DNA of 40,660 nucleotides from an uncultured Colwellia sp. (GCA_913061365.1 CAJXUT010000003.1:1-40660); one strand, 5' to 3'; numbered from the stretch's first letter, positions 1 through 8,965 are shown. Made by a program: numbers and translations. The notes: generated by a model not told the origin, from the sequence alone.

Positions 1-36
1 ACGTCTCGTGGGCTCGGAGATGTGTATAAGAGACAG
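1..36. other. Nextera adapter (artefact)
   Basis: Positions 3-36 are the Illumina Nextera read-2 transposase adapter, ending in the 19-base mosaic end AGATGTGTATAAGAGACAG. It is library sequence, not genome. Its mirror image closes the window at 40633-40660, so the contig has untrimmed adapter at both ends. An apparent GTG start at position 8 lies inside it and is not real. Confidence 0.97.
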
Positions 37-259
37 CTATAAAACAATGTTCGCAGGAGAATATGACTTTGGTTTTGCGGTTGATTGGATGCGTAAAGAT
101 TTAGCCATTGCTTTTGAAGAAGCGAAGAAGAATGATGCTTCATTACCAATGACTGAAATGGTAGATGGTTTTTATAAAGAAATTCAAGAAAATGGTGGTA
201 ATCGTTGGGATACCTCAAGCTTAATTAGTCGCTTTAAAGATCCTAAGTTTATAAAGTGA
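37..259 (+). CDS. 3-hydroxyisobutyrate dehydrogenase family, C-terminal fragment
   Basis: About 73 C-terminal residues of an NAD(P)-dependent beta-hydroxyacid dehydrogenase (3-hydroxyisobutyrate / tartronate semialdehyde / 6-phosphogluconate dehydrogenase-like). The stretch DWMRKDLAIAFEEAKKNDASLPMTE is the family's all-helical C-terminal signature: K-D-L, then an acidic helix, then L-P-x-T. It is followed by the usual Y...G...D-x-S-S-L tail near the stop. The NAD-binding N-terminal domain is missing because the contig begins here. Members reduce or oxidise small beta-hydroxy acids in the cytosol, for instance in valine catabolism; the exact substrate cannot be told from the tail. A terminator follows 30 bases after the stop. 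Confidence 0.8.
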
Positions 260-288
260 TACGACAACAAATCGTATGTAGATTTTTT

Positions 289-321
289 AAAACCGGCTGA
301 TACTAATCTGCCGGTTTTTTA
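289..321 (+). terminator. Rho-independent terminator
   Basis: Stem AAAACCGGC (289-297) pairs with GCCGGTTTT (310-318) around a 12-base loop and runs into a T tract. It ends the dehydrogenase transcript and lies between convergent genes. Confidence 0.85.
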
Positions 322-347
322 TTAGTGAATAAAGCTAGTGTAATGTT

Positions 348-1187
348 CTATGTTGTTGTATGAGCGGTTGAACCAATCATTTCTGAAGCATCCATAACAA
401 GTACAATAGCATCTTCATCACGGCTTAATACTATGGTTTGTAATTTAGGAATTTGACGAGCCCCCACAACAACTAAGAGAATCTTTCTCTCGTTTTGCTT
501 CATTAAATTTTTACCCGTTAAAATAGTTCCATCGCGACCTAACTCTTGTGAAATCGCTTGTCCAATACTGTCTGTGCTATTTGAAACCACATGAACTACT
601 TTTTCAGTAACGGCTCCGGTTAAAATCTTATCAATAACTTTACTTGTGACATAAATACCTATTAGGCTCCACAATGCCAATTCCATGTCTTTAAATATGA
701 TAGCAACCGCTATGATGATAATCATATCGAAAAACATAATAACTTGTGCTGATCTAAATGAAGAATAACGGGCAACTATCTGAGCAACAATGGTTGTACC
801 GCCTGCAGATGCTTCACCTTTCATTACTATGGCGATACCCGCTCCGATACACAAACCACCATAAATTGTTGATAGTAAAATACTCTCAATGGGAGGAAAG
901 GTAATTACTCTTGGCAGAACTTCAACCAAACTAGCGGTGAAAATAATGGCGAGAACGGTGCGTATAGCAAACTGAAAATCTATGAATTTAAGCCCTGCGA
1001 GGACAAGAGGGATATTAATTAGCACCATCGCTAGTGCAGTAGGTATATCAGTTAAATAATGTAATATTATAGACATTCCCGGTGTTCCACCGGTCGCAAT
1101 GTTGACGGGAATTAAAAAGAATGTCACACCAAAGGCAAGTAAGTATGAGCCTAGTGCTATTAGGGTTATATTTTTTAGCTCTGTCAT
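348..1187 (-). CDS. YitT family membrane protein (DUF161 + DUF2179)
   Basis: Integral inner-membrane protein of 279 residues, the usual YitT length. The N-terminal two thirds carry about five to six hydrophobic segments with the family's small-residue stretches: ATGGTPGMSIIL near residue 33 and KGEASAGGTTIVAQI near residue 123. The soluble C-terminal part (about residues 190-270, VTEKVVHVVSNSTDSIGQAI to AIVLVMDASEMIG) is the ACT-like DUF2179 domain. The function is not established for the family; a transporter or regulator role is often assumed. It is transcribed alone, convergent with the dehydrogenase and followed by no same-strand partner. Nothing links it to the catabolic island. Confidence 0.88.
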   Translation of the reverse strand: MTELKNITLIALGSYLLAFGVTFFLIPVNIATGGTPGMSIILHYLTDIPTALAMVLINIPLVLAGLKFIDFQFAIRTVLAIIFTASLVEVLPRVITFPPIESILLSTIYGGLCIGAGIAIVMKGEASAGGTTIVAQIVARYSSFRSAQVIMFFDMIIIIAVAIIFKDMELALWSLIGIYVTSKVIDKILTGAVTEKVVHVVSNSTDSIGQAISQELGRDGTILTGKNLMKQNERKILLVVVGARQIPKLQTIVLSRDEDAIVLVMDASEMIGSTAHTTT

Positions 1188-1269
1188 ACAAAATCGTTAA
1201 TTTATAATTTATATTATGTTGAAAGAATAGAGTATCACGTACATTAAAAAATTAGTGAATTAAAAGTCT

Positions 1270-1311
1270 AATGAAAAATACCCAGAGTAACTACGTTGTT
1301 ATTACTCTGGG
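1270..1311 (-). terminator. Rho-independent terminator of sbcB
   Basis: Inverted repeat CCCAGAGTAA (1281-1290) / TTACTCTGGG (1302-1311). Read on the - strand it is followed by TATTTTTC, a good U tract, 29 bases after the sbcB stop. Confidence 0.85.
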
Positions 1312-1339
1312 GGAATTGTTATATCCCTAATTGTGATTT

Positions 1340-2782
1340 TTAACCTTGTACATATTCATATAGAGCTTTGAGTACAGACATTTTACTTTTATTTTCTTCG
1401 TGCTCATGAACTAAATTTTCAATTTTAATCATAAACTCATCAAGACTTAAAATGCCTTTGCCACCATATTGCAACTTATTTTGGCAATACTGCTGCCACT
1501 TTTGCTGCTCTTCAGTGGATAACGTATGAGGATAATTACGTGCTCGATATCGCGTTAATAATACGGGTAATCGGTCGTCTTGAAAATTAAATGGATGATT
1601 AGCAAGTTGTTCAGGAGCTAAGCCGCGTAAAATATCCATTTGCGCTTTATCACTGTGGCTAAAGAAGCTACCGCCATACAAGGCTTGTTCAGCATCCACA
1701 TCGGTATTATCAAAATCTGAGGTAGCAAAAACATCACTTAGCTTATCTCTCAATTCAGCATGCTTTTTCAAAATAGCTAAATTTTCTAAACAATAATCAC
1801 GCGGAATAGCTAATCGTTCGGCATTTTCTGGTAATAATGTTTTTGCTGGCGCAACAATAGGGCACTTATTAATGTGGATCAATTTGACAGGAATTGGCTT
1901 TTCATCAGGTGCTAAATCATCATAGCGAGTATACAAGCGCGCTTTAATTTCTTCGCTGGTCAGTGTTAATAATGGTTCAATATCTTGCGCCAAGTCGATA
2001 CAAATCACAGCATTCTTATTCACCGGATGATAACTGATCGGTGCAAACCAACTAGTACATCCGTGTAGCGATGATATTTTACTTGAGGTATGAACAATAG
2101 GGGTCATATCTGCAACATTAATTAATTCAGCAACTTGTTTTTTGCTTTTTAAGTTGAAGATAAAATCATAAAGTTTTGGCTGTTTTTCTTTTATCAATTT
2201 AGCTATAGCAATAGTGGCATAAACATCAGACATAGCATCATGCGCTGACTCATGACTAATGCCGTTTGCTTGAGTGAGCAACTCTAAACGAAAACTAACC
2301 ACCTGCTCACCATCACGCTCAACTGTAGGCCAGTTAATGCCTTCAGGGCGAAGTGCATAGCAGGCGCGTACCATATCTATAATATCCCAGCGACTATTAC
2401 CGTTTTGCCATTCACGAGCATAAGGGTCATAGAAATTGCGATAGAACAGGTAGCGTGATACTTCATCATCAAAACGAATATTGTTATAACCCGCAACACA
2501 GGTATTAGGAACACTAAACAAGGTGTTAATTTTATTAGCAAACTCAGCCTCAGTTAATCCTTCACGCTGTGCTTTTTGTGGCGTAATACCGGTAACCAAA
2601 CACGCTTCAGGATGGGGCAAGTAATCCTGAGGTGGCTGACAGTAAAACATTTCAGGCTCACCAATAATGTTGAGATCTAAATCGGTTCTGATCCCCGCAA
2701 ACTGAGAAGGTTTGTCTACTTTGGGTGAAATTCCCCAAGTCTCGTAGTCGTGCCAAAGAATAGTTGGTTGGTTTGAGTTCAA
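1340..2782 (-). CDS. sbcB: Exodeoxyribonuclease I
   Basis: A 480-residue protein that aligns from end to end with E. coli exonuclease I, which degrades single-stranded DNA 3' to 5' and acts in mismatch repair and recombination. The DEDDh catalytic set is intact: D12 and E14 in HDYETWG, D105 in NIRFDDE, and H181 and D186 in HDAMSDVYA. The conserved blocks YRNFYDPYA, ACYALRPEGINWP and KLIHINKCP, and the C-terminal SH3-like and helical regions are present. It is a single-gene unit with its own terminator. The start at 2782 gives the family N-terminus directly. This is a vertically inherited housekeeping gene and supports a gammaproteobacterial host. Confidence 0.97.
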   Translation of the reverse strand: MNSNQPTILWHDYETWGISPKVDKPSQFAGIRTDLDLNIIGEPEMFYCQPPQDYLPHPEACLVTGITPQKAQREGLTEAEFANKINTLFSVPNTCVAGYNNIRFDDEVSRYLFYRNFYDPYAREWQNGNSRWDIIDMVRACYALRPEGINWPTVERDGEQVVSFRLELLTQANGISHESAHDAMSDVYATIAIAKLIKEKQPKLYDFIFNLKSKKQVAELINVADMTPIVHTSSKISSLHGCTSWFAPISYHPVNKNAVICIDLAQDIEPLLTLTSEEIKARLYTRYDDLAPDEKPIPVKLIHINKCPIVAPAKTLLPENAERLAIPRDYCLENLAILKKHAELRDKLSDVFATSDFDNTDVDAEQALYGGSFFSHSDKAQMDILRGLAPEQLANHPFNFQDDRLPVLLTRYRARNYPHTLSTEEQQKWQQYCQNKLQYGGKGILSLDEFMIKIENLVHEHEENKSKMSVLKALYEYVQG

Positions 2783-3027
2783 TTATTTTCCACTTTTGAG
2801 TAATACTTCAATATGCTGTTTTTATAATAACAAATCAAAATTTAAAAATCATGTCAACTAACTATGATGTAAGATATTGGTTGATTCATAGCAAACTCTC
2901 AAAATCAATAATTCACAGCCATTCACTATGATCTTCTCTAAAGAATGTAGTTACTTTTTTTGATAGTTTGTTGTCGGTCTGTATAAATTAACTAACTTTT
3001 TACAGACCGATTATCGAAGATACCTTT
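2783..3027. other. Intergenic hairpin downstream of paaN-like gene
   Basis: A 10-bp stem, TCGGTCTGTA (2975-2984) with TACAGACCGA (3003-3012), sits just after the aldehyde dehydrogenase stop. It has no immediate T run on the - strand, so it is a weak terminator or a 3' mRNA-stabilising hairpin. The rest of the gap presumably holds the sbcB promoter; no clear boxes were seen. Confidence 0.5.
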
Positions 3028-4689
3028 TTAACTGCGTAATTTTCGATGTTGTACCCAAACAAAGCGTTTATTCGCATATTCTGGATTAGCAAAAGTGGCA
3101 TTACCGGCCGGGTTGCCGCCTGAAACATGAAAATCTGAAAACCCAGCAGCCTGATTAATCCAAATAAAGCCGGTTAAATTGAAAGATACTTGAGTGTAGG
3201 CATCTTCCATCGCATCGCGAATATGCGCTTCAATTTTTTCATCTATTGTATAGGCACCACAGGTTAAGGCGCCTTTTTCACTCGCCAATGATGCGGCTAA
3301 TTCAATCGATTGTGTCGTATCTTTAGTACGCACCAAAAAGAAAATTGGTCCAAATAATTCTTGGCTGTAGATATCTGATTGATTGGCTTCAACTATTAAC
3401 ATCGCTGGGGAAATAGAGCGCGCGTTTTTAAAGCCAGGCTGTTCAACTGGCTCTGGTATGCGTAATACTTTGGCGCCGAGTTGTTCATAATTTTGTACCC
3501 GGGTTAGTGTTGCAGGGGTTTGTATGGCGGCTAGCGTACCTGGACCCATTTTTGGGTTGTTGACAATATTATCGACCGCTTGTTTAAAACGCTGGGTGAC
3601 TTCGTCAAAAGGAATAAGTTGTTCGCCTTCGCGTATACCTTGCTCGGGTATAAAGAAGTTTTGTGGCGCTGTACACATTTGTCCCGAATAAAGGCAAAGT
3701 GAAAAGGCCAAATTTTGTAATACGGCATCTAGATCGGTCACGGAATCGAGAATGACACTATTAACACCTGCTTTTTCTGTGAAAACGGTTTTACCAGAGA
3801 GTGACTCCACGTAATCGCCAAAGGCATTGCCACCGGTAAAATCAATGAGTTTGACTAAAGGATGTTCCGCTAGGTTTTTACTAATGGGTGCCTCGATTGT
3901 ATCGGCTGCTAGTTGCACAATATCCTCTGGCAAATCACTATCACGTAATACGTCACGTAGGGTGGCAACAACTATCGCAATAGGCAATATGGCCATTGGA
4001 TGAGGTTTAACGATTACAGGGTTGCCCGCTGCTAGGTTGGCAAATAACCCCGGCACTGTGTTCCAAACCGGAAAAGTAGAACAGCCGATGACCAAGCCAA
4101 CACCTTTGGGCACCGCAGTATAATTTTTATCCAACACAAGGCTGCTTTTACCCATAGGCTTTTCCCACGCTATGGCTTGTGGAAAACGTTTTTGTTCGTG
4201 CCAGGCTAGTGCAAGGGCTTCTAGTGCACGGTCATTACTATGAGGGCCTGATGCTTGAAATGCCATCATGAATGCCTGACCTGTGGTGTGCATGGTGGCA
4301 TAGGCTAATTCAAAATAACGTGATTGGAGACGATCAAGTGCTTCAGCGAGCAAACCAGCTCTGTCGTCAGCCGAGGTTTTTTTCCAGCACTTACGAACTG
4401 CTTGAGCGCGCGATACCCAGGTTTCCGCATTGTGGCTAGGATAGGTGACTCCTAATGCTTCGTCAGTATAGGGAGACTGTTCGCCACCGACCCATTGGGC
4501 GCTGTCATTACTATTTTCTAAGACGTCAAAGCGCTTACCCAGATGACTATGATATTGTGTTTCTCCCTTGCTCATACCATCTTCACCATAGGCTTTATGG
4601 TGTTCTGGGTAAGGAGTGTAAAATCCACGGTCGTGGATGGCTTCAACGGCTTGCTCTATTAATTGGCCGTGTTTTTTAAAATAGCTCAT
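3028..4689 (-). CDS. PaaN-type aldehyde dehydrogenase (phenylacetic acid degradation family)
   Basis: An NAD(P)-dependent aldehyde dehydrogenase of 553 residues, the length of the stand-alone PaaN family (the version without the hydratase domain of PaaZ). Visible catalytic elements are VIVKPHP with K228, the general base E305 in FTEKAG, and the nucleophile C339 in SGQMCTAPQN. The N-terminal extension (residues 1-80) before the dehydrogenase fold is typical of the group. The family name implies oxidation of an aldehyde arising from ring-opened phenylacetyl-CoA or a related CoA ester. No other paa gene is present in the window, so the true substrate is open. It may serve the adjacent aromatic island or work alone. 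The gene is 302 bases downstream of an AraC regulator on the same strand. Confidence 0.85.
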   Translation of the reverse strand: MSYFKKHGQLIEQAVEAIHDRGFYTPYPEHHKAYGEDGMSKGETQYHSHLGKRFDVLENSNDSAQWVGGEQSPYTDEALGVTYPSHNAETWVSRAQAVRKCWKKTSADDRAGLLAEALDRLQSRYFELAYATMHTTGQAFMMAFQASGPHSNDRALEALALAWHEQKRFPQAIAWEKPMGKSSLVLDKNYTAVPKGVGLVIGCSTFPVWNTVPGLFANLAAGNPVIVKPHPMAILPIAIVVATLRDVLRDSDLPEDIVQLAADTIEAPISKNLAEHPLVKLIDFTGGNAFGDYVESLSGKTVFTEKAGVNSVILDSVTDLDAVLQNLAFSLCLYSGQMCTAPQNFFIPEQGIREGEQLIPFDEVTQRFKQAVDNIVNNPKMGPGTLAAIQTPATLTRVQNYEQLGAKVLRIPEPVEQPGFKNARSISPAMLIVEANQSDIYSQELFGPIFFLVRTKDTTQSIELAASLASEKGALTCGAYTIDEKIEAHIRDAMEDAYTQVSFNLTGFIWINQAAGFSDFHVSGGNPAGNATFANPEYANKRFVWVQHRKLRS

Positions 4690-4991
4690 GATGATTACCT
4701 GTTAAAACGGTGGTGCAAAATATTATCTAGCATAACCTAAGCTGACTTGTTATTTGAGTATCTATAAAAAGTTTCTAAGAAATTATGAAGAATTTACAGT
4801 AAAACTGCCTCCTCACTAAGTGCAATATTTACTTCTGAATGATTTTCAGAACATACTTAAACTACTTTTGACAATGTAGCACCGCTGCTAACATTGTGGT
4901 TGAGCTATTAGGTCTTGGAGAGAAATAGGTTCAATTGACGTGAAGGTTGACATAGATTTATGTAAAATAAAAATTCTTCAATGTTCATAAG
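4690..4991. other. Intergenic region upstream of the PaaN-type gene
   Basis: 302 bases between the AraC-type gene and the aldehyde dehydrogenase. It contains an imperfect hairpin, ACAATGTAGC ... GCTAACATTGT (4871-4897), with a bulged base. It presumably carries the aldehyde dehydrogenase promoter, but no convincing -35/-10 pair and none of the XylS-like boxes found in the island were seen. Confidence 0.4.
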
Positions 4992-5930
4992 CTATAAGTA
5001 AGGTGCTTTACTATGGGTTTGATGAGGATATTCATCATAAAATCTTAAATACTCCTTAGCAAAGCGCCCCTGGTTTACAACACCATAGTTTTTAAGAATT
5101 TGATTAATAGGTGTATCCTTTTTTTGTTTTAAAGTAGCATGAATTAATTGAAATCTTCTTTTAGTTAAGTACTGTTTAGGAGTCATACTGAGTATTGATT
5201 TAAAAGCGTACTCTAAGCTTCGAATGCAACAGCAACTGATTTTAGCTAATTCAGAAATAGTTATATTAAGAAAATTACTTTTATGTATATGTTTTAAAGC
5301 TCGGTTAACAATAGCTAGTCTTGTCGACATATTAACTCTGTGAATATCTGGTAAAAGCGTACTAAATGTTAGTAGCTGACATAACGATTCTATTATTTTT
5401 TCTTGGCTATCTAAAACTGCTTGAAAACTTAAATATTTACTCTTGTTAAGTAGAGCTTCTATTAACGTGCATAAATGCTGTAAATTGTTATCAGGTTGGA
5501 TAAATGTGTTTTTTAAAAAGTTTTGTTTTGATAGGGTGTTTTTAAAATGCTCTATAGTTTCTTCATCAAAATATTTTTTTAATTCATCATTCGTAATAAT
5601 AATATAGAAAGCATAATAATTATCAGGGACTTGAACTAAGGCTTCTTGGCTTTCAGTCAAGATGAGTGGTTGATTTAGACTTATCTTATGGCCATTCACA
5701 GAGACTTCATCATTATGTCTAGGAATGAGAATATAAAACCAATCTTGTTGCAATACACTATGATATTGCACAGAGGTGTTAATAAATCGATCACCCAATA
5801 CTAGTTTAGGTAACTGTAAATCTCTTTGTTGGCACAAAAATTTACCAGAAGATAATTGCATTGCATGCATATCAAACCCCTTCAACCCATTGAGGTGATC
5901 TTCAACGCTTGGAAAAATTATCTTATTCAT
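4992..5930 (-). CDS. AraC family transcriptional regulator (1)
   Basis: An AraC/XylS-family regulator of about 312 residues. The C-terminal ~100 residues hold the two helix-turn-helix motifs (ITISELAKI...SLEYAFKSILSMTPKQYLTKRRF, then INQILKNYGVVNQGRFAKEYLRFYDEYP). The N-terminal half would be the effector or dimerisation domain and has no recognised ligand motif. An in-frame GTG at 5981 would add 17 residues but has no ribosome-binding site. The ATG at 5930 follows AAAAGG at a longish spacing and is preferred. An odd feature is three consecutive cysteines in the turn of the first helix-turn-helix. It is divergent from the second AraC gene and upstream of the PaaN-type dehydrogenase, so it may control either or both. 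The effector is unknown. Confidence 0.85.
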   Translation of the reverse strand: MNKIIFPSVEDHLNGLKGFDMHAMQLSSGKFLCQQRDLQLPKLVLGDRFINTSVQYHSVLQQDWFYILIPRHNDEVSVNGHKISLNQPLILTESQEALVQVPDNYYAFYIIITNDELKKYFDEETIEHFKNTLSKQNFLKNTFIQPDNNLQHLCTLIEALLNKSKYLSFQAVLDSQEKIIESLCQLLTFSTLLPDIHRVNMSTRLAIVNRALKHIHKSNFLNITISELAKISCCCIRSLEYAFKSILSMTPKQYLTKRRFQLIHATLKQKKDTPINQILKNYGVVNQGRFAKEYLRFYDEYPHQTHSKAPYL

Positions 5931-6392
5931 AGTTAAATAGTTATACCTTTTAATTATTATATTGTTCACAGGTAAATTCACGTTTATTTACAATATACGT
6001 TTTTCGCAAAAATTACCATTCATTGATTTAAATCAACTTTATTTGTTGCTAAGTATAAAAAGAATTACTCACGTTACGATATTAATTTGTTGTTAAAACA
6101 TTACCATAAATTACATTAGATTGAATTTGATAGATAAAGTTTGAATGTACAAATATCGCAATGCGAATTAATCTCTAACCTTAGATATAGTATTAAAACA
6201 TTGTTTTTAGTAAGGTTTTAATACACCAACATTAATGGAATAAGAAAATGGTGCTTGTAGCAAGGTTAAACCAAGGAGGTACTATTTCTTATCTATTTAA
6301 TAAATGAAAAATAGCGATATAGCTTGTAAGCAAGAATTTTTAAAGTTAAGGACAGTACTAAATATAAACTTATCAATTTAAAATAAGGCGCT
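5931..6392. promoter_or_regulatory. Divergent control region between two AraC genes
   Basis: A 460-base, very AT-rich region separates two divergent regulators and must contain both promoters. It also holds two tiny overlapping + strand reading frames (6248-6307, 19 residues; 6304-6381, 25 residues) joined by an ATGA stop-start overlap. A perfect Shine-Dalgarno-like AAGGAGGT lies at 6273-6280. No XylS-type TGCA-N6-GGATA box was found here, so self-regulation through that motif is not supported. Confidence 0.45.
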
Positions 6393-7397
6393 ATGTGTAT
6401 GAATCAATTAAAATTCAATCCAGTTACACCTCCTGAGGTAGTGCTTTCTAACTATGAGGTTTGTCGCTCGAATGATCTAGAAGAAGTTCGTTTAAGTGCT
6501 GCAGAAATATTATGTGAAAATGAATTAAAACTCAGCAATGCTAATAAATCTGTTGATGCCAGTATTTTTTATCGAAAACTTGGTGGAATAGGTGTTGGGC
6601 GAATTAGTTATGGCGCTGAAGTAACGATTAGCCCGGTTGTGTTTGAAGATTTTTTACTTATTCAAATGCCTATTCGTGGTGTAGAAAAAATAACCTTAGG
6701 AAATGATAAAGTTTTATCTTCACCAAAAGTTTTTGGGTTTATTAACCCTAATGTTAAGTCAGTAATGAATCATGAGTCTGATACTGAAAAGTTAATCATT
6801 CGTGTGGATAAAAAGTTAATTGAAAAAAACTGCCAACAGATTTTAAACCTCACGTTAAATAAAGATATCAAGTTTGATTCATCGATGTTGTCTGAAACAA
6901 AAGTAGGCTCTCAATGGATGAGCATGGTTGGTTGGATTTTTGATTTTATTTCTCGTGAAGAAGATTTATCTCCAATAATGGTCTCTCAGTTTGAGAACAT
7001 GCTAGTCAATATGCTATTAACCAATCAGCATAATAATTACTCATCTGTAATCCATAATGACTCCGTGTCAATTGCTCCTTATTTTGTAAAACGAGTAGAG
7101 CACTATATTCAGGACAACGCTCATAAGCCTATCGCAATAAATGATATGGCTGAATATGCTGGTGTAAGCAGTAGAGCCCTTTTTACCGGATTTCGTAAAT
7201 ACAGAAATACTACGCCAATGCGTCACTTGAAAGAAGTGAGGCTTCAGTATGTACATGAAGATTTAAAGCGTGCTTGTGTAGGACAAGATAAGGTTATAAC
7301 CATTGCTTATAATTGGGGTTTTAGTCATTTAGGACACTTTTCCACTGATTATAAACGACGCTTTGGCGAGACGCCTTATGAAACATTACTAAGTTAA
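6393..7397 (+). CDS. AraC/XylS-type activator (2), candidate regulator of the island
   Basis: A 334-residue regulator of the XylS/AndR-like branch. The N-terminal part matches the AraC-binding-like cupin domain (about residues 60-190, with DFLLIQMPIRGVEKITLGN). The C-terminal 100 residues hold two helix-turn-helix motifs (INDMAEYAGVSSRALFTGFRKYRNTTPMRHLKEVRL and ITIAYNWGFSHLGHFSTDYKRRFGETPYETL), the latter close to the family consensus. The start at 6393 or the ATG two codons later both follow TAAGG. It sits immediately upstream of the catabolic genes, and three promoters in the island carry XylS-like tandem boxes. It is therefore the best candidate activator, responding to the aromatic substrate or an intermediate. 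The binding assignment is inference. Confidence 0.9.
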   Translation: MCMNQLKFNPVTPPEVVLSNYEVCRSNDLEEVRLSAAEILCENELKLSNANKSVDASIFYRKLGGIGVGRISYGAEVTISPVVFEDFLLIQMPIRGVEKITLGNDKVLSSPKVFGFINPNVKSVMNHESDTEKLIIRVDKKLIEKNCQQILNLTLNKDIKFDSSMLSETKVGSQWMSMVGWIFDFISREEDLSPIMVSQFENMLVNMLLTNQHNNYSSVIHNDSVSIAPYFVKRVEHYIQDNAHKPIAINDMAEYAGVSSRALFTGFRKYRNTTPMRHLKEVRLQYVHEDLKRACVGQDKVITIAYNWGFSHLGHFSTDYKRRFGETPYETLLS

Positions 7398-7884
7398 TAG
7401 CAACTTAATATTATCTATAAATAATTATATCACCTTCATTTATTCACTAATTTGACCTTGTATATCGGCAGAAGCTATATGTGAGGTTAATCAAAAACAC
7501 CTGTTATTGCACTACCTTAGTTTTATATTCTCTATTCATCTATCAATATCCCTTAATTATTAATCGTAGCTTTACTTTTGAAACAGAGAGTCATCGGTTT
7601 GATTTTTCACTTGAAATGCTCGTTTATTACCTAGGTTATATTTTAAAAACATTCTGGTTTCCCTTTAACTTGTTGATTTTGCTTGATTTGAATTTTATTT
7701 AGGTTGGTTTTCTGTTCTTTAAAACATGCTTGTCAAAGATGCACTTTCAGGATAGGAACGTGATTTATTGGAGCGTTTGGAAGTTGAAATATTTTATAGT
7801 AAGAACAGATTAAAAACTAAGGTGATAACTAGAATTACCCCGTTTTAATAATTAACTGTCAGAATGAATGGAGTAATCAAACTA
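7398..7884. other. Intergenic region before the reductase gene
   Basis: The first 340 bases hold no gene I can support; a GTG-initiated hydrophobic frame at 7481-7702 lacks a recognisable family and is probably chance. The last part contains the activator-dependent promoter described at 7733-7800. Confidence 0.5.
7733..7800 (+). promoter_or_regulatory. XylS-type promoter P1 (reductase operon)
   Basis: Box A TGCACTTTCAGGATA (7740-7754) exactly fits the XylS half-site TGCA-N6-GGNTA. Box B GTGATTTATTGGAG (7760-7773) begins 20 bases after the start of box A. The -10 hexamer TATAGT (7795-7800) lies 21 bases beyond box B. TCAAAG (7733-7738) precedes box A. The same layout recurs at 16011-16070 and 24566-24634. 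Transcription should begin near 7807, about 77 bases before the reductase ATG. Confidence 0.75.
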
Positions 7885-8955
7885 ATGAATAAACAAGATA
7901 CAGTGATTGAGCATAACTCGCCAATCGTAGAAGAAAATTCTCATAAGGTAACACTAAATTTCTCTGATGGTGTTACAAAACAATTTAATGTCCAACCTAA
8001 CAAAAGTATTCTTGATGAAGGACTTGCGGCTGGAATGCCGTTGTTATACCAATGCCGCTCAGGCAGCTGCTCAAGTTGTATTTGTACGTTGGATAAAGGC
8101 GAAATTACCACTATTAATGGTGAAAGCTCGACTCTACTTCGTAGTGAGCATGAGCTCGGTCAGCGTCTACTGTGTGTCTCTCAAGCTGAAGCTGATTGTA
8201 GTATTGACTTGGCATACGGCAGTGAAGTAGGTACTTCAAGTGCACAGGAAGTAAATGCCTTTATTGACTCGATTGAACACATAGGGGTTAATACCGTTCG
8301 CTTAACCTTAGAATTAGCCGAAGGTAGTTACATGGAATTTAGACCTGGGCAATTTATGCAAATTAATGTACCTGGTGTTGGCACTTTACGTAGTTACTCT
8401 CCCTCTAGCACCAACAAAGAATTCCCTAAAATGGAATTCCTTATCCGCCTTATTCCCGGTGGAGTCATGTCTACCTACCTCAAAGAGCGAGCAGAAGTCG
8501 ATCAAATACTAACGCTTACGGGCCCATATGGCGCATTTTTCCTTCGCGAAGAGCACAAACGAGCTCCCCATATATTCGTCGCAGGTGGGACGGGATTAGC
8601 GCCAATTTTATCCATTATCGATACTATTCGCCAATTAAGTGGTGTGAAACCTAAGATGCTACTTAGCTTTGGCTGTGCAACTCCAGAAGCATTATTTTGC
8701 TTAGATGATATTCAGTTGAGAGAACAATGGTTACCAAGCCTTGAAGCAAGAATTTGTGTCGATCAAGGGGCAAAAGAGGGACATTATCTAGGAAACCCGG
8801 TTAGCCCTTTACAAGAAGCAGATGTTACTGATCCCAATACCGTTGCTTATTTATGTGGCCCTCAGCCTATGATTGATGGCGCTACAGCGCGTCTTATAGA
8901 ACTTGGTGTTAAGGCAGAAAATATCTTTGCAGAGCAATTCGTTGCAAGTAACTAG
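7885..8955 (+). CDS. Oxygenase reductase (2Fe-2S ferredoxin / FAD / NAD domains)
   Basis: Electron-transfer component for a ring-hydroxylating oxygenase, 356 residues, BenC-like domain order. The N-terminal plant-type [2Fe-2S] ferredoxin has C57, C62, C65 and C97 (CRSGSCSSC...C). The FAD-binding site is RSYSPSS (169-175), and the NAD site has VAGGTGLAP (232-240) and LCGPQPM near the C-terminus. It would pass electrons from NADH to the Rieske oxygenase encoded at 16128; no separate ferredoxin gene is present, which points to a two-component system. The ATG at 7885 follows GGAG (7870-7873) and is preferred to the ATG at 7864. It is the first gene after promoter P1, and only 10 bases separate it from the next gene. 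Confidence 0.93.
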   Translation: MNKQDTVIEHNSPIVEENSHKVTLNFSDGVTKQFNVQPNKSILDEGLAAGMPLLYQCRSGSCSSCICTLDKGEITTINGESSTLLRSEHELGQRLLCVSQAEADCSIDLAYGSEVGTSSAQEVNAFIDSIEHIGVNTVRLTLELAEGSYMEFRPGQFMQINVPGVGTLRSYSPSSTNKEFPKMEFLIRLIPGGVMSTYLKERAEVDQILTLTGPYGAFFLREEHKRAPHIFVAGGTGLAPILSIIDTIRQLSGVKPKMLLSFGCATPEALFCLDDIQLREQWLPSLEARICVDQGAKEGHYLGNPVSPLQEADVTDPNTVAYLCGPQPMIDGATARLIELGVKAENIFAEQFVASN

Positions 8956-8965
8956 GAAGGTTGAT

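Noticed and set aside
8-36. Start codon and first ten residues of the leading frame
   Set aside because: They are translated adapter sequence, not protein.
7481-7702. GTG-initiated 73-residue hydrophobic frame upstream of the reductase operon
   Set aside because: No Shine-Dalgarno, no recognised family, low-complexity AT-rich composition and abundant Leu/Phe/Ile as expected by chance; not listed as a gene.
7864-7884. Upstream ATG of the reductase as start
   Set aside because: No ribosome-binding site before it, whereas GGAG lies 11 bases before the ATG at 7885.
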